Assembly (NCBI GenBank): GCA_034180455.1
Contig: JAXFOG010000002.1
Coordinates: 62,001-126,000, forward strand
Source of the DNA: JAAZPT01 sp034180455
GTDB taxonomy: Bacteria > Bacillota > Clostridia > Christensenellales > Aristaeellaceae
DNA length: 64,000 nucleotides
Direction: 5' to 3'
Positions within the stretch are counted from its first letter, which is position 1, and the number at the start of each line of letters is the position of its first letter. The position numbers were made by a program, and so were the translations under genes. Below are positions 43,241 through 52,220 of this stretch, piece by piece. The notes below the pieces were generated by a model that was not told where the DNA came from, made no database searches, and worked only from the letters and a program-made list of their open reading frames with translations.

Positions 43241-46200
43241 TACTGTTCTCCTTTTCAAAGTGGTTGTATTTATCAACTATTTTTTCAATTATTGGAATTA
43301 TTGTCTTTATACATGATTTTACATCATCATTTCCTGCGTTAAATCTTAGGCCATATGGCTTTGCGTGGCTAAAATATAATCTTTTGTCACAACCATCAAG
43401 AGCTTTTAAAAGCGCAGAAGGATCATTAAGACTCGCTACATCCATATTTAAATACAATACGCCTGCCTTAAATTGCACAAGACTTATTGCTAACATCCTT
43501 GTATAAGCTCTTAAATGAGCAATTAGTGTTAGATTTTCAACTTCTTCTGGCATATCTCCGAATCTATCTATCAATTCTTCTTCGATATCCATTCTGCTTT
43601 GAACATCCTTTATCATAGCAATTCGTTTGTAAATTTCAACTCTCTCTTTTTCAGACTGTACATAGTCCTTTGGCAAATATGAATCAAGTGGAAGATTTAT
43701 TCGAGTTTCTATATCATCTGGAGACTCCAATTTTCCTTGAAGTTCATTTATTGTACGCTCTATCATCTTGACATACATATCATAGCCTATTTCATTGAGA
43801 TAGCCGCTTTGCTCTGGTCCAAATATATTTCCTGCCCCTCTTATCTCAAGATCTCTCATTGCAATTCTGTATCCTGCACCAAATTCAGTGAACTCTTTTA
43901 TGGATTTTAGTCTCTTCTGAGCGACCTCGCTAAGTTGCATATCCTGCCTTATTGTAAAATATGCGTAGGCTTGCCTGTTGTTTCTACCTACTCTACCTCG
44001 TAACTGATATAATTGAGATAATCCAAATCTATTGGCTTCATGCACAATTAATGTATTAGCTTCAGGTACATCGAGTCCATTTTCAATTATTGTTGTGCAT
44101 AGTAATAAATCATAGCTACCATTAAAGAAATCTAGCATTGTTGACTCAAGCTGCTTTTCTCTCATTTGTCCGTGAGCAACTCCTATTCTACATTCAGGTA
44201 CAAGTTCCTTTAGCTTTTTTGCCATATTATCTATGGTTTCTACTTTATTATAAAGGTAATATATTTGCCCACCTCTGCGTAATTCACGATTTATAGCATC
44301 GCGTATTACTAAGTCGTTGTATTCTATAATGTATGTTTTTACAGGTAGCCTGTCCTCTGGAGGAGTTTCAATTATACTTATATCTCTTACGCCTATCATA
44401 GACATATATAATGTTCTTGGAATAGGTGTAGCAGATAAGGTAAGTACATCAACATTCTTTTTTAAATTTTTTATAAGTTCTTTATGGCCAACACCAAATC
44501 TCTGTTCTTCATCTACAATAAGCAGTCCTAGGTTTTTGAATTTAATATCTTTTGAAAGCAGCTTATGGGTACCTATGATAATATCTATTTCACCATTATT
44601 TACTTTTTCTATTATTTCTTTTTGTTCCTTGCTGCTCTTGAAACGACTCAACATTTCAAAGCGTATAGGGAAGTGGCGAAATCTTTTTGCAATAGTCTGA
44701 TAATGTTGCTGTGCAAGTATAGTTGTTGGAGCAAGAAAGGCAACCTGTTTATTATCATATACAGCCTTGAAGGCTGCACGCAAGGCTAGCTCAGTTTTCC
44801 CATATCCAACATCACCACATAGAAGCCTATCCATGTTTTTATGGCTTTCCATATCAGCGTATATTTCAGAAAGGCATTTTTCTTGGTCTACTGTAAGCTC
44901 GTATGGAAAATCATCTTCAAATTGCATTTGCCATGGATTGTCAGAGCTAAAAGCAAATCCACTATTCTGCTCTCTCTGTGCATATAACTTCAAAAGATCA
45001 AAAGCTAGCTCTTTTATCTGCTTTTTGGCCTGCGATTTTTTCTTTTGCCATTGTGTACCACCAAGCTTGTTTAGCACTGGTGCAGAGCTGGAAGATGACG
45101 CGTATTTTTGTATTCTGTCAAACTGATCTGTGGGAACATAAAGCTTATCATCTCCTGCAAATTTTATTAGGAGATAGTCTTGACTGAAGCCATTGTGCTC
45201 GATATTTTCTATTCCACAATATATGCCTATTCCATAATTCTCATGTACAACATAATCGCCAGAGCTAAGCTCTGTATACGATGCAATTTTTTCACTGCTC
45301 TTATACTTTGTTTTTAACTTTTTATAGCTGATGCCAAATATATCGCCATCGCTTATTACAGCAATTTTCTCATCATCAATTAAAAATCCACTGTTTAACG
45401 CTAGTGAAATAATATTTGTACTATGTTCTTTTTCTTCTTCTGAACTGTATGGTATATTGTATTCTTTTAAGGTGTTTTCTATTCTTTGAGCTCTTGAGTG
45501 AGAGCCTGCAAATATATATACTTTATAGTCTTCATTTAAATACTTTTCTAAATCTTCGGCCAAAAGCTTTATATTTGACTGATAACCTATTATTCCTTTA
45601 CTTCCAAGACTTATTATTGATTCTGGAGCAATATTTCCAAGACCTCTTTTTAAGTCACTAATAATTATTTTTTTGAAATCATCTATATAGTTAATAAATG
45701 ATTCAAACGAAAGCATAATTTCAGACTGCATATTAAATGCTAGTCCATTTAATAAGGCATGACTGAATCGTTCATTATAGTCGCTAGCGTTCGTGAATTG
45801 TCTTTGCCTTAAAATATCTGGTTCAATTAGTATTACATTAGGATTTTGCAAATAGTCTGCTAAATAATGATTTTTCCTATTAAGGAGAGGTAACCAAGTT
45901 TGATAATATAGCATAGGCAAACCATTTTTGATTTGATCAATTGCTATTTCCATTCTGCTTTTTGAGTTTTCTAGGTTCTCGCTATCGCTTAAAAACTCTT
46001 CATCAAGAGCATCACTTGTAATCGTTGGCAAAAGCTTGGGATCAACTAAATCTGTATTGGCAGGTTCAGCAATTGCTTTTTTAATATTATTGCAGGCATA
46101 TTCTCGGTCTTCTTCTAAAATAAGGCACTCTGTTGCTGGAAACACTTCAAAGCTATCTATGCTTCTTATGCTCCTTTGGCTTATGCTGTCAAAGAGCCTA

Positions 46201-46799
46201 ATAGTATCAATATCATTATCAAAAAATTCTATTCTCACTGCACTATTCTGACTAGGAGAAAATATATCCAGTATATCGCCCCTAAGCGAACATTGTCCTT
46301 TGCCCTCTACAATATCTACTCTTTCATAACCAATTGAGATTAATCTGTCCAATAGCTTGTATGGAGTTATGATATCGCCTATGCTTATTTTGAAACAACT
46401 TTTTTGCAGAGCTTCAGGATTCATCTGTATATCACATGCAGCCTCTATGCTACAACATAGTATTGCTCTATCTTGTTTTAGTATGTTGCCAAGTGCAGAT
46501 ATTCTATCCCATATACTATCCTGACTTTGTGCTACTCTGGAGAATTGCTTATCTCTTGATGTAATGCAGTAAACTGGTACCTGAGTAAGGTTTTCAATTT
46601 GCGCAGCTAAATTGCTAGCGTTTTTATCATTTGAGCATACTATTAGTAAAGAATTTTTCGTTGACAAAATTGCTGAAAGAAAAGGGTATTCTCCTTCAGC
46701 AACATCATATAAAGAAATTATTTTATTGTTTTTTAGCGACTGCTTTAACTCGCTTATACCTTTTGTATTTTCTAACGCATTAAATAGCGATTTAGACAT
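43206..46799 (-). CDS. mfd: Transcription-repair coupling factor
   Basis: 1197 aa. Walker A 'GDVGYGKTELALRAAF' and DEEQ box 'DEEQRFGVGHKE' of the RecG-like translocase, the RNA-polymerase-interacting domain before them ('LSSGDYVVHENYGIGIYCGIE', about 510), UvrB-homology modules at the N-terminus and a C-terminal TRCF domain ('GFGDMPEEV' region, about 1110). Removes RNAP stalled at lesions and recruits UvrA. Part of the purR-glmU-pth-mfd string seen in Bacillus. Confidence 0.96.
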   Translation of the reverse strand: MSKSLFNALENTKGISELKQSLKNNKIISLYDVAEGEYPFLSAILSTKNSLLIVCSNDKNASNLAAQIENLTQVPVYCITSRDKQFSRVAQSQDSIWDRISALGNILKQDRAILCCSIEAACDIQMNPEALQKSCFKISIGDIITPYKLLDRLISIGYERVDIVEGKGQCSLRGDILDIFSPSQNSAVRIEFFDNDIDTIRLFDSISQRSIRSIDSFEVFPATECLILEEDREYACNNIKKAIAEPANTDLVDPKLLPTITSDALDEEFLSDSENLENSKSRMEIAIDQIKNGLPMLYYQTWLPLLNRKNHYLADYLQNPNVILIEPDILRQRQFTNASDYNERFSHALLNGLAFNMQSEIMLSFESFINYIDDFKKIIISDLKRGLGNIAPESIISLGSKGIIGYQSNIKLLAEDLEKYLNEDYKVYIFAGSHSRAQRIENTLKEYNIPYSSEEEKEHSTNIISLALNSGFLIDDEKIAVISDGDIFGISYKKLKTKYKSSEKIASYTELSSGDYVVHENYGIGIYCGIENIEHNGFSQDYLLIKFAGDDKLYVPTDQFDRIQKYASSSSSAPVLNKLGGTQWQKKKSQAKKQIKELAFDLLKLYAQREQNSGFAFSSDNPWQMQFEDDFPYELTVDQEKCLSEIYADMESHKNMDRLLCGDVGYGKTELALRAAFKAVYDNKQVAFLAPTTILAQQHYQTIAKRFRHFPIRFEMLSRFKSSKEQKEIIEKVNNGEIDIIIGTHKLLSKDIKFKNLGLLIVDEEQRFGVGHKELIKNLKKNVDVLTLSATPIPRTLYMSMIGVRDISIIETPPEDRLPVKTYIIEYNDLVIRDAINRELRRGGQIYYLYNKVETIDNMAKKLKELVPECRIGVAHGQMREKQLESTMLDFFNGSYDLLLCTTIIENGLDVPEANTLIVHEANRFGLSQLYQLRGRVGRNNRQAYAYFTIRQDMQLSEVAQKRLKSIKEFTEFGAGYRIAMRDLEIRGAGNIFGPEQSGYLNEIGYDMYVKMIERTINELQGKLESPDDIETRINLPLDSYLPKDYVQSEKERVEIYKRIAMIKDVQSRMDIEEELIDRFGDMPEEVENLTLIAHLRAYTRMLAISLVQFKAGVLYLNMDVASLNDPSALLKALDGCDKRLYFSHAKPYGLRFNAGNDDVKSCIKTIIPIIEKIVDKYNHFEKENSNEEAKPDKHSN

Positions 46800-46812
46800 T
46801 GTATCTCCAAAC

Positions 46813-47400
46813 TTAATTATTTAATTTGTTTGCTCTACTGCGAGATAAAAATAATCTTACAGCGTCAACTCCATCTGAGGCAAATTCAAGCGCAGCATCC
46901 CTTGCAAGCATAAACGTATTAAATATCGTTTCTCTATCCTCTTTTGTAAAGTATCCCGATAGCACCCAGTCCTTAAGATCCCAACCCTCAGGTGGTCTTC
47001 CTATTCCAACTCTTATTCTTGGAAATAAATTATCAGAACTCAGTTCTATAATATTGCGCATGCCATTATGTGTCCCAGCGCTTCCGTTTACCCTAAATCT
47101 AATGTCAGCAAAGCATAGATCTATGTCATCGTATATTATTAGAATGTCTTTGCTCTCTACCTTGTACCAATTTTTAAGCTCTACTAATGCCTCTCCACTT
47201 AAATTCATAAATGTTTGTGGGGCAGCGAGCACGAGCTTTTCTCCCTTATAATTGGTTTCAGCAATTAGACTTTTAAACTTGCTTTTATTTATATTCACAT
47301 CAAGCTTATTTGCAATAAGGCTTAGTACATCAAAGCCCACATTGTGCCTGGTATGCTCATACTTTGCACCTGGATTACCTAGGCCTACTATAATCTTCAT
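46813..47400 (-). CDS. pth: Peptidyl-tRNA hydrolase
   Basis: 195 aa. 'VGLGNPGAKYEHTRHNVGF' (residues 5-23, with catalytic His20), 'PQTFMNLSGEAL' (about 62) and 'IYDDIDLCFADIRFRVNGSAGTHNGMRNI' (about 90-118) with the Asp. It recycles peptidyl-tRNA. 1 nt after the glmU stop, so coupled. Confidence 0.96.
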   Translation of the reverse strand: MKIIVGLGNPGAKYEHTRHNVGFDVLSLIANKLDVNINKSKFKSLIAETNYKGEKLVLAAPQTFMNLSGEALVELKNWYKVESKDILIIYDDIDLCFADIRFRVNGSAGTHNGMRNIIELSSDNLFPRIRVGIGRPPEGWDLKDWVLSGYFTKEDRETIFNTFMLARDAALEFASDGVDAVRLFLSRSRANKLNN

Positions 47401-47401
47401 A

Positions 47402-48580
47402 TTATTTCAGCCTTCCGTCTTCTCTACGCTTTTTTGCCCAATTTTCCTTTATTACTGCTCTTGACCTTGAAATATGAAGAGAATCCTTTGGTACATTTTC
47501 TGTGATTGTTGAACCTGCAGCTACGTATGCATTTGTTTCTACTGTAACAGGAGCGATAATATTAGTATTACAACCTATAAATGCATTATCTTCTATTGTA
47601 CTGCGCTGCTTTATTTTGCCATCATAGTTTACAAATACTACTCCACAACCTATGTTAATGTTCTTTCCGAGATCGCTGTCACCCACATAGGTTAGATGCG
47701 ATACCTTTGTTCCATCACCTATATTACTGTTCTTAACCTCTACAAAATCACCGATTCTACAATTATCGTTGATTTTGCTACCTGGCCTTATATATGCAAA
47801 AGGTCCAACTGTCGTATTGTTTCCTATTGAACAATCGATAAGTACGCTGCTTTCAATAGTGGTTGAGTTTCCAATTTTAGCATTTGTAATTCTACTATTT
47901 GCAAACAAAGTACAATTTGAACCAATTGTAGAATCACCCTTTATAATGTTGCCTGGATAAACGATGGTGCCATTTCCTATGCTTACAGATAAATCAATAA
48001 AGCAGGTTTCTGGATTAAAAAACAAAACTCCATCTTGCATCAGTTCATTATTTTTTTCAGATGCTAAAACTTTTAGTGTATTTGGGTAATCAAGTCCTGT
48101 GCTTAATAAAATACTTCTTTCATAACCTATATCATACTGAGAAATATATATTTTATGAGCTAATAATTGGTGATAGAGCTCACTTAATGTACTAGCTCCT
48201 ATATTATATCTACTCATGCATAAAACTAAATCATCAATATTGCAAGCAAATGCGCAAACTTCGTTATGAGTATTGTCAAGAGCAGCTATAAAAGGGCTTT
48301 GTTCAGTACATGCATTAAGCATAGCTTTGTAATCTTTTCCACTTAGCAGAACAGCTCTTTCGTCTGCAAAAACCAAAGATCCGTTTTTAGTAACTGCCCA
48401 ATCCAATATATCCAGAATGCTTCCTGAAAATGATGAGGAGTCAGAAGTTGCATAGCTCTCCGAAATATTTAAACCATTTAATCTACTTAATATTATTTCG
48501 TGTGGCATTTTGCCAAGAAGCTCTTTATCTCTAAAAATATAGTTTTCGTCGGATTTACATATTGCAAAATAATTATTCAT
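47402..48580 (-). CDS. glmU: GlmU-like protein: intact acetyltransferase half, degenerate uridyltransferase half
   Basis: 392 aa versus about 455 for normal GlmU. The C-terminal left-handed beta-helix (about 195-392) is well preserved, including 'PFAYIRPGSKINDNCRIGDFVEVKNSNIG' and 'HLTYVGDSDLGKNINIGCGVVFVNYDGK' with the catalytic His and the terminal 'SRAVIKENWAKKR', so acetylation of GlcN-1-P is expected. The N-terminal half lacks LAAGxGTRM and the other UTP-binding motifs and begins 'FAICKSDENYIFRDKEL'. Cotranscribed with purR (8-nt overlap) and pth. Confidence 0.85.
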   Translation of the reverse strand: MNNYFAICKSDENYIFRDKELLGKMPHEIILSRLNGLNISESYATSDSSSFSGSILDILDWAVTKNGSLVFADERAVLLSGKDYKAMLNACTEQSPFIAALDNTHNEVCAFACNIDDLVLCMSRYNIGASTLSELYHQLLAHKIYISQYDIGYERSILLSTGLDYPNTLKVLASEKNNELMQDGVLFFNPETCFIDLSVSIGNGTIVYPGNIIKGDSTIGSNCTLFANSRITNAKIGNSTTIESSVLIDCSIGNNTTVGPFAYIRPGSKINDNCRIGDFVEVKNSNIGDGTKVSHLTYVGDSDLGKNINIGCGVVFVNYDGKIKQRSTIEDNAFIGCNTNIIAPVTVETNAYVAAGSTITENVPKDSLHISRSRAVIKENWAKKRREDGRLK

Positions 48581-49409
48581 TTGTTACTCCATTCATTAGC
48601 CAGTTCGCTGGTTTTACCAATAGTTTACCACTTAAACTGTCTGTATTATTCAATGTCATCAAAGACACATAATCAGAAATTTCCTTCTTCTGAGGTTGTT
48701 CAGTGCTCATAACGAAGGCATTCCCCACAATGCTACAATTAAACTCTCTCATAAGGTCTTCCATACCCTTTGCTGTCCCACCAGCCTTTAAAAAATCATC
48801 TACAATTAGAGCTTTTTGCCCACTTTGTATTGATCTGCGTGGTAAAGACATTGTGTCTATTCTACCACTTGATCCAGAAACATAATTTATACTCACAGTT
48901 GGTCCTTCATATACCTTGCTAGATCGCCTAGCTATCACCAATGGTACATTTAGAGCCTCAGCTGTCATAAGAGCTACTGGTATACCTTTTGTTTCCATTG
49001 TCAATACAAAATCAGGAGAATACCCATAAAACCTATCTGCTATTATAATACCCATATTTCTAGTAATACTAGGCATGCTTAGTATGTCTGAAAGATACAA
49101 AAATCCTCCAGTAAGCACTCGTGTTTCACTGCTAAGATTATCACACAGGTCCTTAATAAATTTGTAAGCATCGTCAATGCTCATTGCGTGTCTAAATCTT
49201 ACTCCACCTGCAGCTCCTGCTACAGTCTCAACATGCCCTAAGCCAAATTGGCGTATTGATTTTTTAACTATATCAATATCCTCGCTACATGTGCTTTTAG
49301 CCGTAGAAAACAAATCGCAAAAATGAGATAAGGTTATTACCTTGTTGGGATTTGTAATAAGTATATTCATGATTACGGCTATGCGTTCAGTTCTTTTTAA
49401 TCTTTCCAT
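48573..49409 (-). CDS. purR: Purine operon repressor PurR
   Basis: 278 aa, Bacillus-type PurR. N-terminal winged helix (residues 5-60, 'RTERIAVIMNILITNPNKV', 'KSTCSEDIDIVKKSI') plus a PRPP-binding phosphoribosyltransferase-like domain ('LIVDDFLKAGGTAKGM', about 200-215). It represses purine genes and is released by PRPP. AGGAG 7 nt before the ATG. A PurBox pair overlaps its own promoter. Confidence 0.95.
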   Translation of the reverse strand: MERLKRTERIAVIMNILITNPNKVITLSHFCDLFSTAKSTCSEDIDIVKKSIRQFGLGHVETVAGAAGGVRFRHAMSIDDAYKFIKDLCDNLSSETRVLTGGFLYLSDILSMPSITRNMGIIIADRFYGYSPDFVLTMETKGIPVALMTAEALNVPLVIARRSSKVYEGPTVSINYVSGSSGRIDTMSLPRRSIQSGQKALIVDDFLKAGGTAKGMEDLMREFNCSIVGNAFVMSTEQPQKKEISDYVSLMTLNNTDSLSGKLLVKPANWLMNGVTNE

Positions 49410-49437
49410 ACTTGGCTCCTAAAATATTTATATTGTT

Positions 49438-49467
49438 ATTATATCAAAAAAATAGCGAATAATACAA
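49438..49467 (-). promoter_or_regulatory. purR promoter
   Basis: Minus strand TTGTAT (49462-49467), 18 nt, TATAAT (49438-49443), PurBox 1 lies between the two boxes. Confidence 0.5.
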
Positions 49468-49494
49468 ATTTTTTAAATAGTATTGTTCGCAATA
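49451..49494. promoter_or_regulatory. PurBox pair in the purR/mscL intergenic region
   Basis: AATAGCGAATAAT (49451-49463) and, inverted, TATTGCGAACAAT (49482-49494 on the minus strand), 18 nt apart. These fit the published PurR site (two inverted CGAA-centred boxes, 16-17 nt apart in Bacillus) with few deviations. Suggests autoregulation and perhaps PurR control of mscL. Confidence 0.55.
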
Positions 49495-49560
49495 TCATTA
49501 TATCTTTATCTTTATATAATTTAATGATATAATAAAAAAAATAAAATAAGGTGGTGCGTT

Positions 49561-50010
49561 ATGAAAAAGTTTTTTACGGAATTTAAAGAATTTGCGATGA
49601 AGGGCAATGTTCTTGACATGGCAATCGGTGTTATGGTCGGTGCTGCATTTGGAAAGATCGTTAGCTCTTTGGTAAATGATATACTTATGCCACTAATTGG
49701 TATTATACTTGGTGGTATAAATTTAAAAGGTGCATTTTATGCACTTGATGGTAAGACTTATGCTAGCATTGATGCAGCAAAAGCAGCAGGAGTTGGAACT
49801 TTAAACTATGGCATATTTGTTCAGACTATAATTGATTTCGTTATTATAGCATTCTGCATATTTAGCGTTATGAAGGTAGTAAATAAGCTCTTTGAGAAGC
49901 CAAAGCCAGTTGAAAAAGAGCCGAGAAAATGCGAATATTGCTTCCAGATTATCCCTGAAGAAGCTACACGCTGCCCATATTGTACTAGCGAGTTACATAA
50001 ACAAGAATAA
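49561..50010 (+). CDS. mscL: Large-conductance mechanosensitive channel with C-terminal zinc ribbon
   Basis: 149 aa. 'FFTEFKEFAMKGNVLDMAIGVMVGAAFGKIVSSLVNDILMP' (residues 4-44) is the MscL gate helix, and the second TM ('YGIFVQTIIDFVIIAFCIF') follows. It releases solutes on osmotic downshock. After the charged helix an added zinc ribbon has Cys124-xx-Cys127 and Cys138-xx-Cys141. AAGGTGG precedes the ATG. TATAAT boxes at 49515-49520 and 49528-49533 give candidate promoters. Confidence 0.93.
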   Translation: MKKFFTEFKEFAMKGNVLDMAIGVMVGAAFGKIVSSLVNDILMPLIGIILGGINLKGAFYALDGKTYASIDAAKAAGVGTLNYGIFVQTIIDFVIIAFCIFSVMKVVNKLFEKPKPVEKEPRKCEYCFQIIPEEATRCPYCTSELHKQE

Positions 50011-50025
50011 TATATAAGCACAAGG

Positions 50026-50056
50026 AATCCATGTGAAATCGCATGGATTTTTTTAT
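50026..50056 (+). terminator. mscL terminator
   Basis: AATCCATG (50026-50033) / CATGGATT (50042-50049) then T7. Confidence 0.85.
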
Positions 50057-50093
50057 TAAAAAAGTGCCGCACGGACACAAAAGTCTAGTCTGG

Positions 50094-50723
50094 TCAGTAG
50101 CAATCATCAATATCAATAAATTTTATTTTATTTTTTTTGCAATAATTATATACATAAGAATCTATTTCACCTGTTGCTACAAGATTATTGCAATCATAGA
50201 ATGCATCATCACCTATTGATATGTTACTATTTATAAATGTTATAGATGTAAAATCTTTGCAAATTGCAAATGCTCTTTTACCTATTGAGGTTAATTTTTC
50301 AGGAATAGTGATAGCTGTTAAGCTATCGCATTCTTCAAAAGCTGATTCTCCAATTGAAATTAGTTCGCTTGGAAGTGGAATCAATTCCAGATTTTTGCAT
50401 TTACTAAAAGCAAAATCGCCAATGCTTTTTATTGTTTTTGGCATTTCTATGGCCACGATATCTTCACAACCATAGAAAGCTCTATTTCCTATGCTTGTTA
50501 CAGTATTACCGTCTATTTCAGATGGTGCATATACAAACGAATCAGAACCATTATATTTAACAATCTGTATTTCTTTGTTATCTAAAATTATGTACTCATA
50601 GTATCCAGAAACCAATATATCTGGATCTATCTTGTTATTTGCAATTGCTTCATTGCAAATAAAAGGGTTTATTATAATTACAAGCAATAATATAATTAGC
50701 AAATTTGGTTTTTTGTAACGCAT
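50094..50723 (-). CDS. Secreted BspA-type leucine-rich repeat protein
   Basis: 209 aa. Signal peptide (residues 1-28, RYKKPNLLIILLLVII..., cut near AIANN), then LRR_5-type repeats about 23 residues long ('VTSIGNRAFYGCEDIVAIEMP', 'KSIGDFAFSKCKNLELIPLP', 'ISIGESAFEECDSLTAITIP', 'TSIGKRAFAICKDFTSITF'). Treponema/Clostridia-type LRRs of this class are surface or secreted adhesins/glycan binders. No anchor is visible. Confidence 0.82.
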   Translation of the reverse strand: MRYKKPNLLIILLLVIIINPFICNEAIANNKIDPDILVSGYYEYIILDNKEIQIVKYNGSDSFVYAPSEIDGNTVTSIGNRAFYGCEDIVAIEMPKTIKSIGDFAFSKCKNLELIPLPSELISIGESAFEECDSLTAITIPEKLTSIGKRAFAICKDFTSITFINSNISIGDDAFYDCNNLVATGEIDSYVYNYCKKNKIKFIDIDDCY

Positions 50724-51051
50724 AACGACCTCTAATATTTATTTATTCTATTATAAATAAATTTTTATGTTCTTACAAATATATTTGTTGATGTTAAATA
50801 AATATATTGAACCTACAAGTACTAATATTATTATAAAAACAGCTAAAAATGCAAAGTATAAAATGAATAACATTATAATTTTAATACAACAAAATAGTGA
50901 GCAGATAATACCTGCTCACTTTACTATACGCATTGAACTCTATGAAATATTTGATAAATATAAAGAGTTCGGTAAGGCACAATTTGAAAAGAAAATCATT
51001 TATTGATAGAATTTCAGCCTATAGGTGCAAATAAAAAGTCGCTAAAAAATT
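50724..51051. other. Gap of about 330 bp, hairpin only
   Basis: Contains a 9-bp hairpin AGTGAGCAG/CTGCTCACT (50896-50920). A 79-codon frame (50767-51006) has no ribosome site, biased composition and no recognised domain, so I do not call it. Confidence 0.35.
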
Positions 51052-51920
51052 TTAACTTTCTTCCAAAATGGTTTTGATAAAAAACAATAGATCCTTCGGG
51101 TACGTCCCGTTCATGATTTCATCGGTTAGTAATCTTACAACAGTTTCTTCAAAACCATTGATTATTCCATCATTATCTCCCGAAAGATAATAAGAAGAAT
51201 TCAACTGTTTGTTCATTGGCTTACGCATTAGTATCGCTTTCTTTTGTTGTTCCACTGCAGGATGCACCACATGGTGAAGAAACTCATGAATAATAGATTC
51301 TATTTTAAACGCTCCTGAGCTAAAGATAAAACGGGTGTCTATCAAGTGATAATCAGAAGAATACACGCATTTGATAGGATTTATACATATTTGTATGCTT
51401 TGCACTGGAGATTGCCATTGATTCACACAACAATCCAAACATCTTTCAATCAGCTCTAATCCCTGTTTATGTGCTTATTTTGCTCGGCAATCCACTTTTT
51501 TTCCCATTCCATATATTTTGAAAACAATTCATTTGATAAAACATCAGAAAGTGCTCTTGGAAAGTTTGATATCCAGTTCCATAAAGCGCCATCTCGTTCT
51601 TTTTTTGAGATATTTCGTGCTGACATGATTTTTCTGTGAAATGTTTCAAAGTCACGAAAAGTTGTATTGCTATCATCAAGATAAAAAGATGCATCCTCCA
51701 TTATATAAGCACGTGGCCAATACGAATAAACATCACAAGTATTTTGACTTGCACCGGAGAAAAAAGATACTGAGCTGTTTTCGCCAATAAAATCATACAA
51801 CAAAGCAATATGCTCATTACTACGCTCGATGGAGAAATAATTATAACCCGACTGAAATAAGCCATAATATATGGCAGATATTTTCGGAATTTGAGTCATT
51901 AGAAGACTGCTTGATTCCAC
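51052..51920 (-). pseudogene. Frameshifted HExxH-containing protein
   Basis: Two adjacent frames make one protein of about 285 aa. The start is GTG 51920 with GGAGG 7 nt upstream; the first frame (ESSSLLMTQIPK..., to 'WIAEQNKHINRD') stops at 51456-51458. Moving one base near 51462 gives 'HKQGLELIERCLDCCVNQW', followed by 'IESIIHEFLHHVVHPAVE' with the zinc-type HEFLH motif. Similar to the uncharacterised secreted/cytosolic metallopeptidase-like proteins of Clostridia, but I do not recognise the family. One-base indel, or a sequencing error. Confidence 0.6.
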
Positions 51921-52181
51921 TGTTCAACCTCCAGAAATGCATACTCACACATAATTTAATTCTTTCTCCAAGATAAATCAAGGTTTTTCGTGTAATGCAA
52001 GACTGTCTTCAAGCAGTCGGAATTTTGAGCAAACAAATACCACACAAAGAAACCTTTTCTTTTATGACAGTCCACTGCGACTGCAGAAAAAAGAAAACCA
52101 ATCCCTGAAAACACTCTATCGCAGGCTAACTTATGTCGTAAAATGCCAAAACCTTGATAGCAAAGCTTTACAGCAATGAAA
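51921..52181. other. Gap of about 260 bp with no supported gene
   Basis: Apart from the terminator hairpin at its right end (below) I see no promoter-linked ORF. Located directly downstream of tmRNA, a common integration site; no integrase or att repeat was seen. Confidence 0.3.
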
Positions 52182-52215
52182 AAGGAAGCTCTTTTTTATA
52201 TAAAAATATGCTTCC
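52178..52215 (-). terminator. tmRNA terminator
   Basis: Minus strand AAGGAAGC ... GCTTCCTT stem followed by TTTC, immediately after the tmRNA 3' end. Confidence 0.7.
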
Positions 52216-52220
52216 TTATT

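Noticed and set aside
50767..51006. 79-codon plus-strand frame
   Set aside because: No ribosome site, low complexity (Asn/Ile/Lys), no family resemblance; probably chance.
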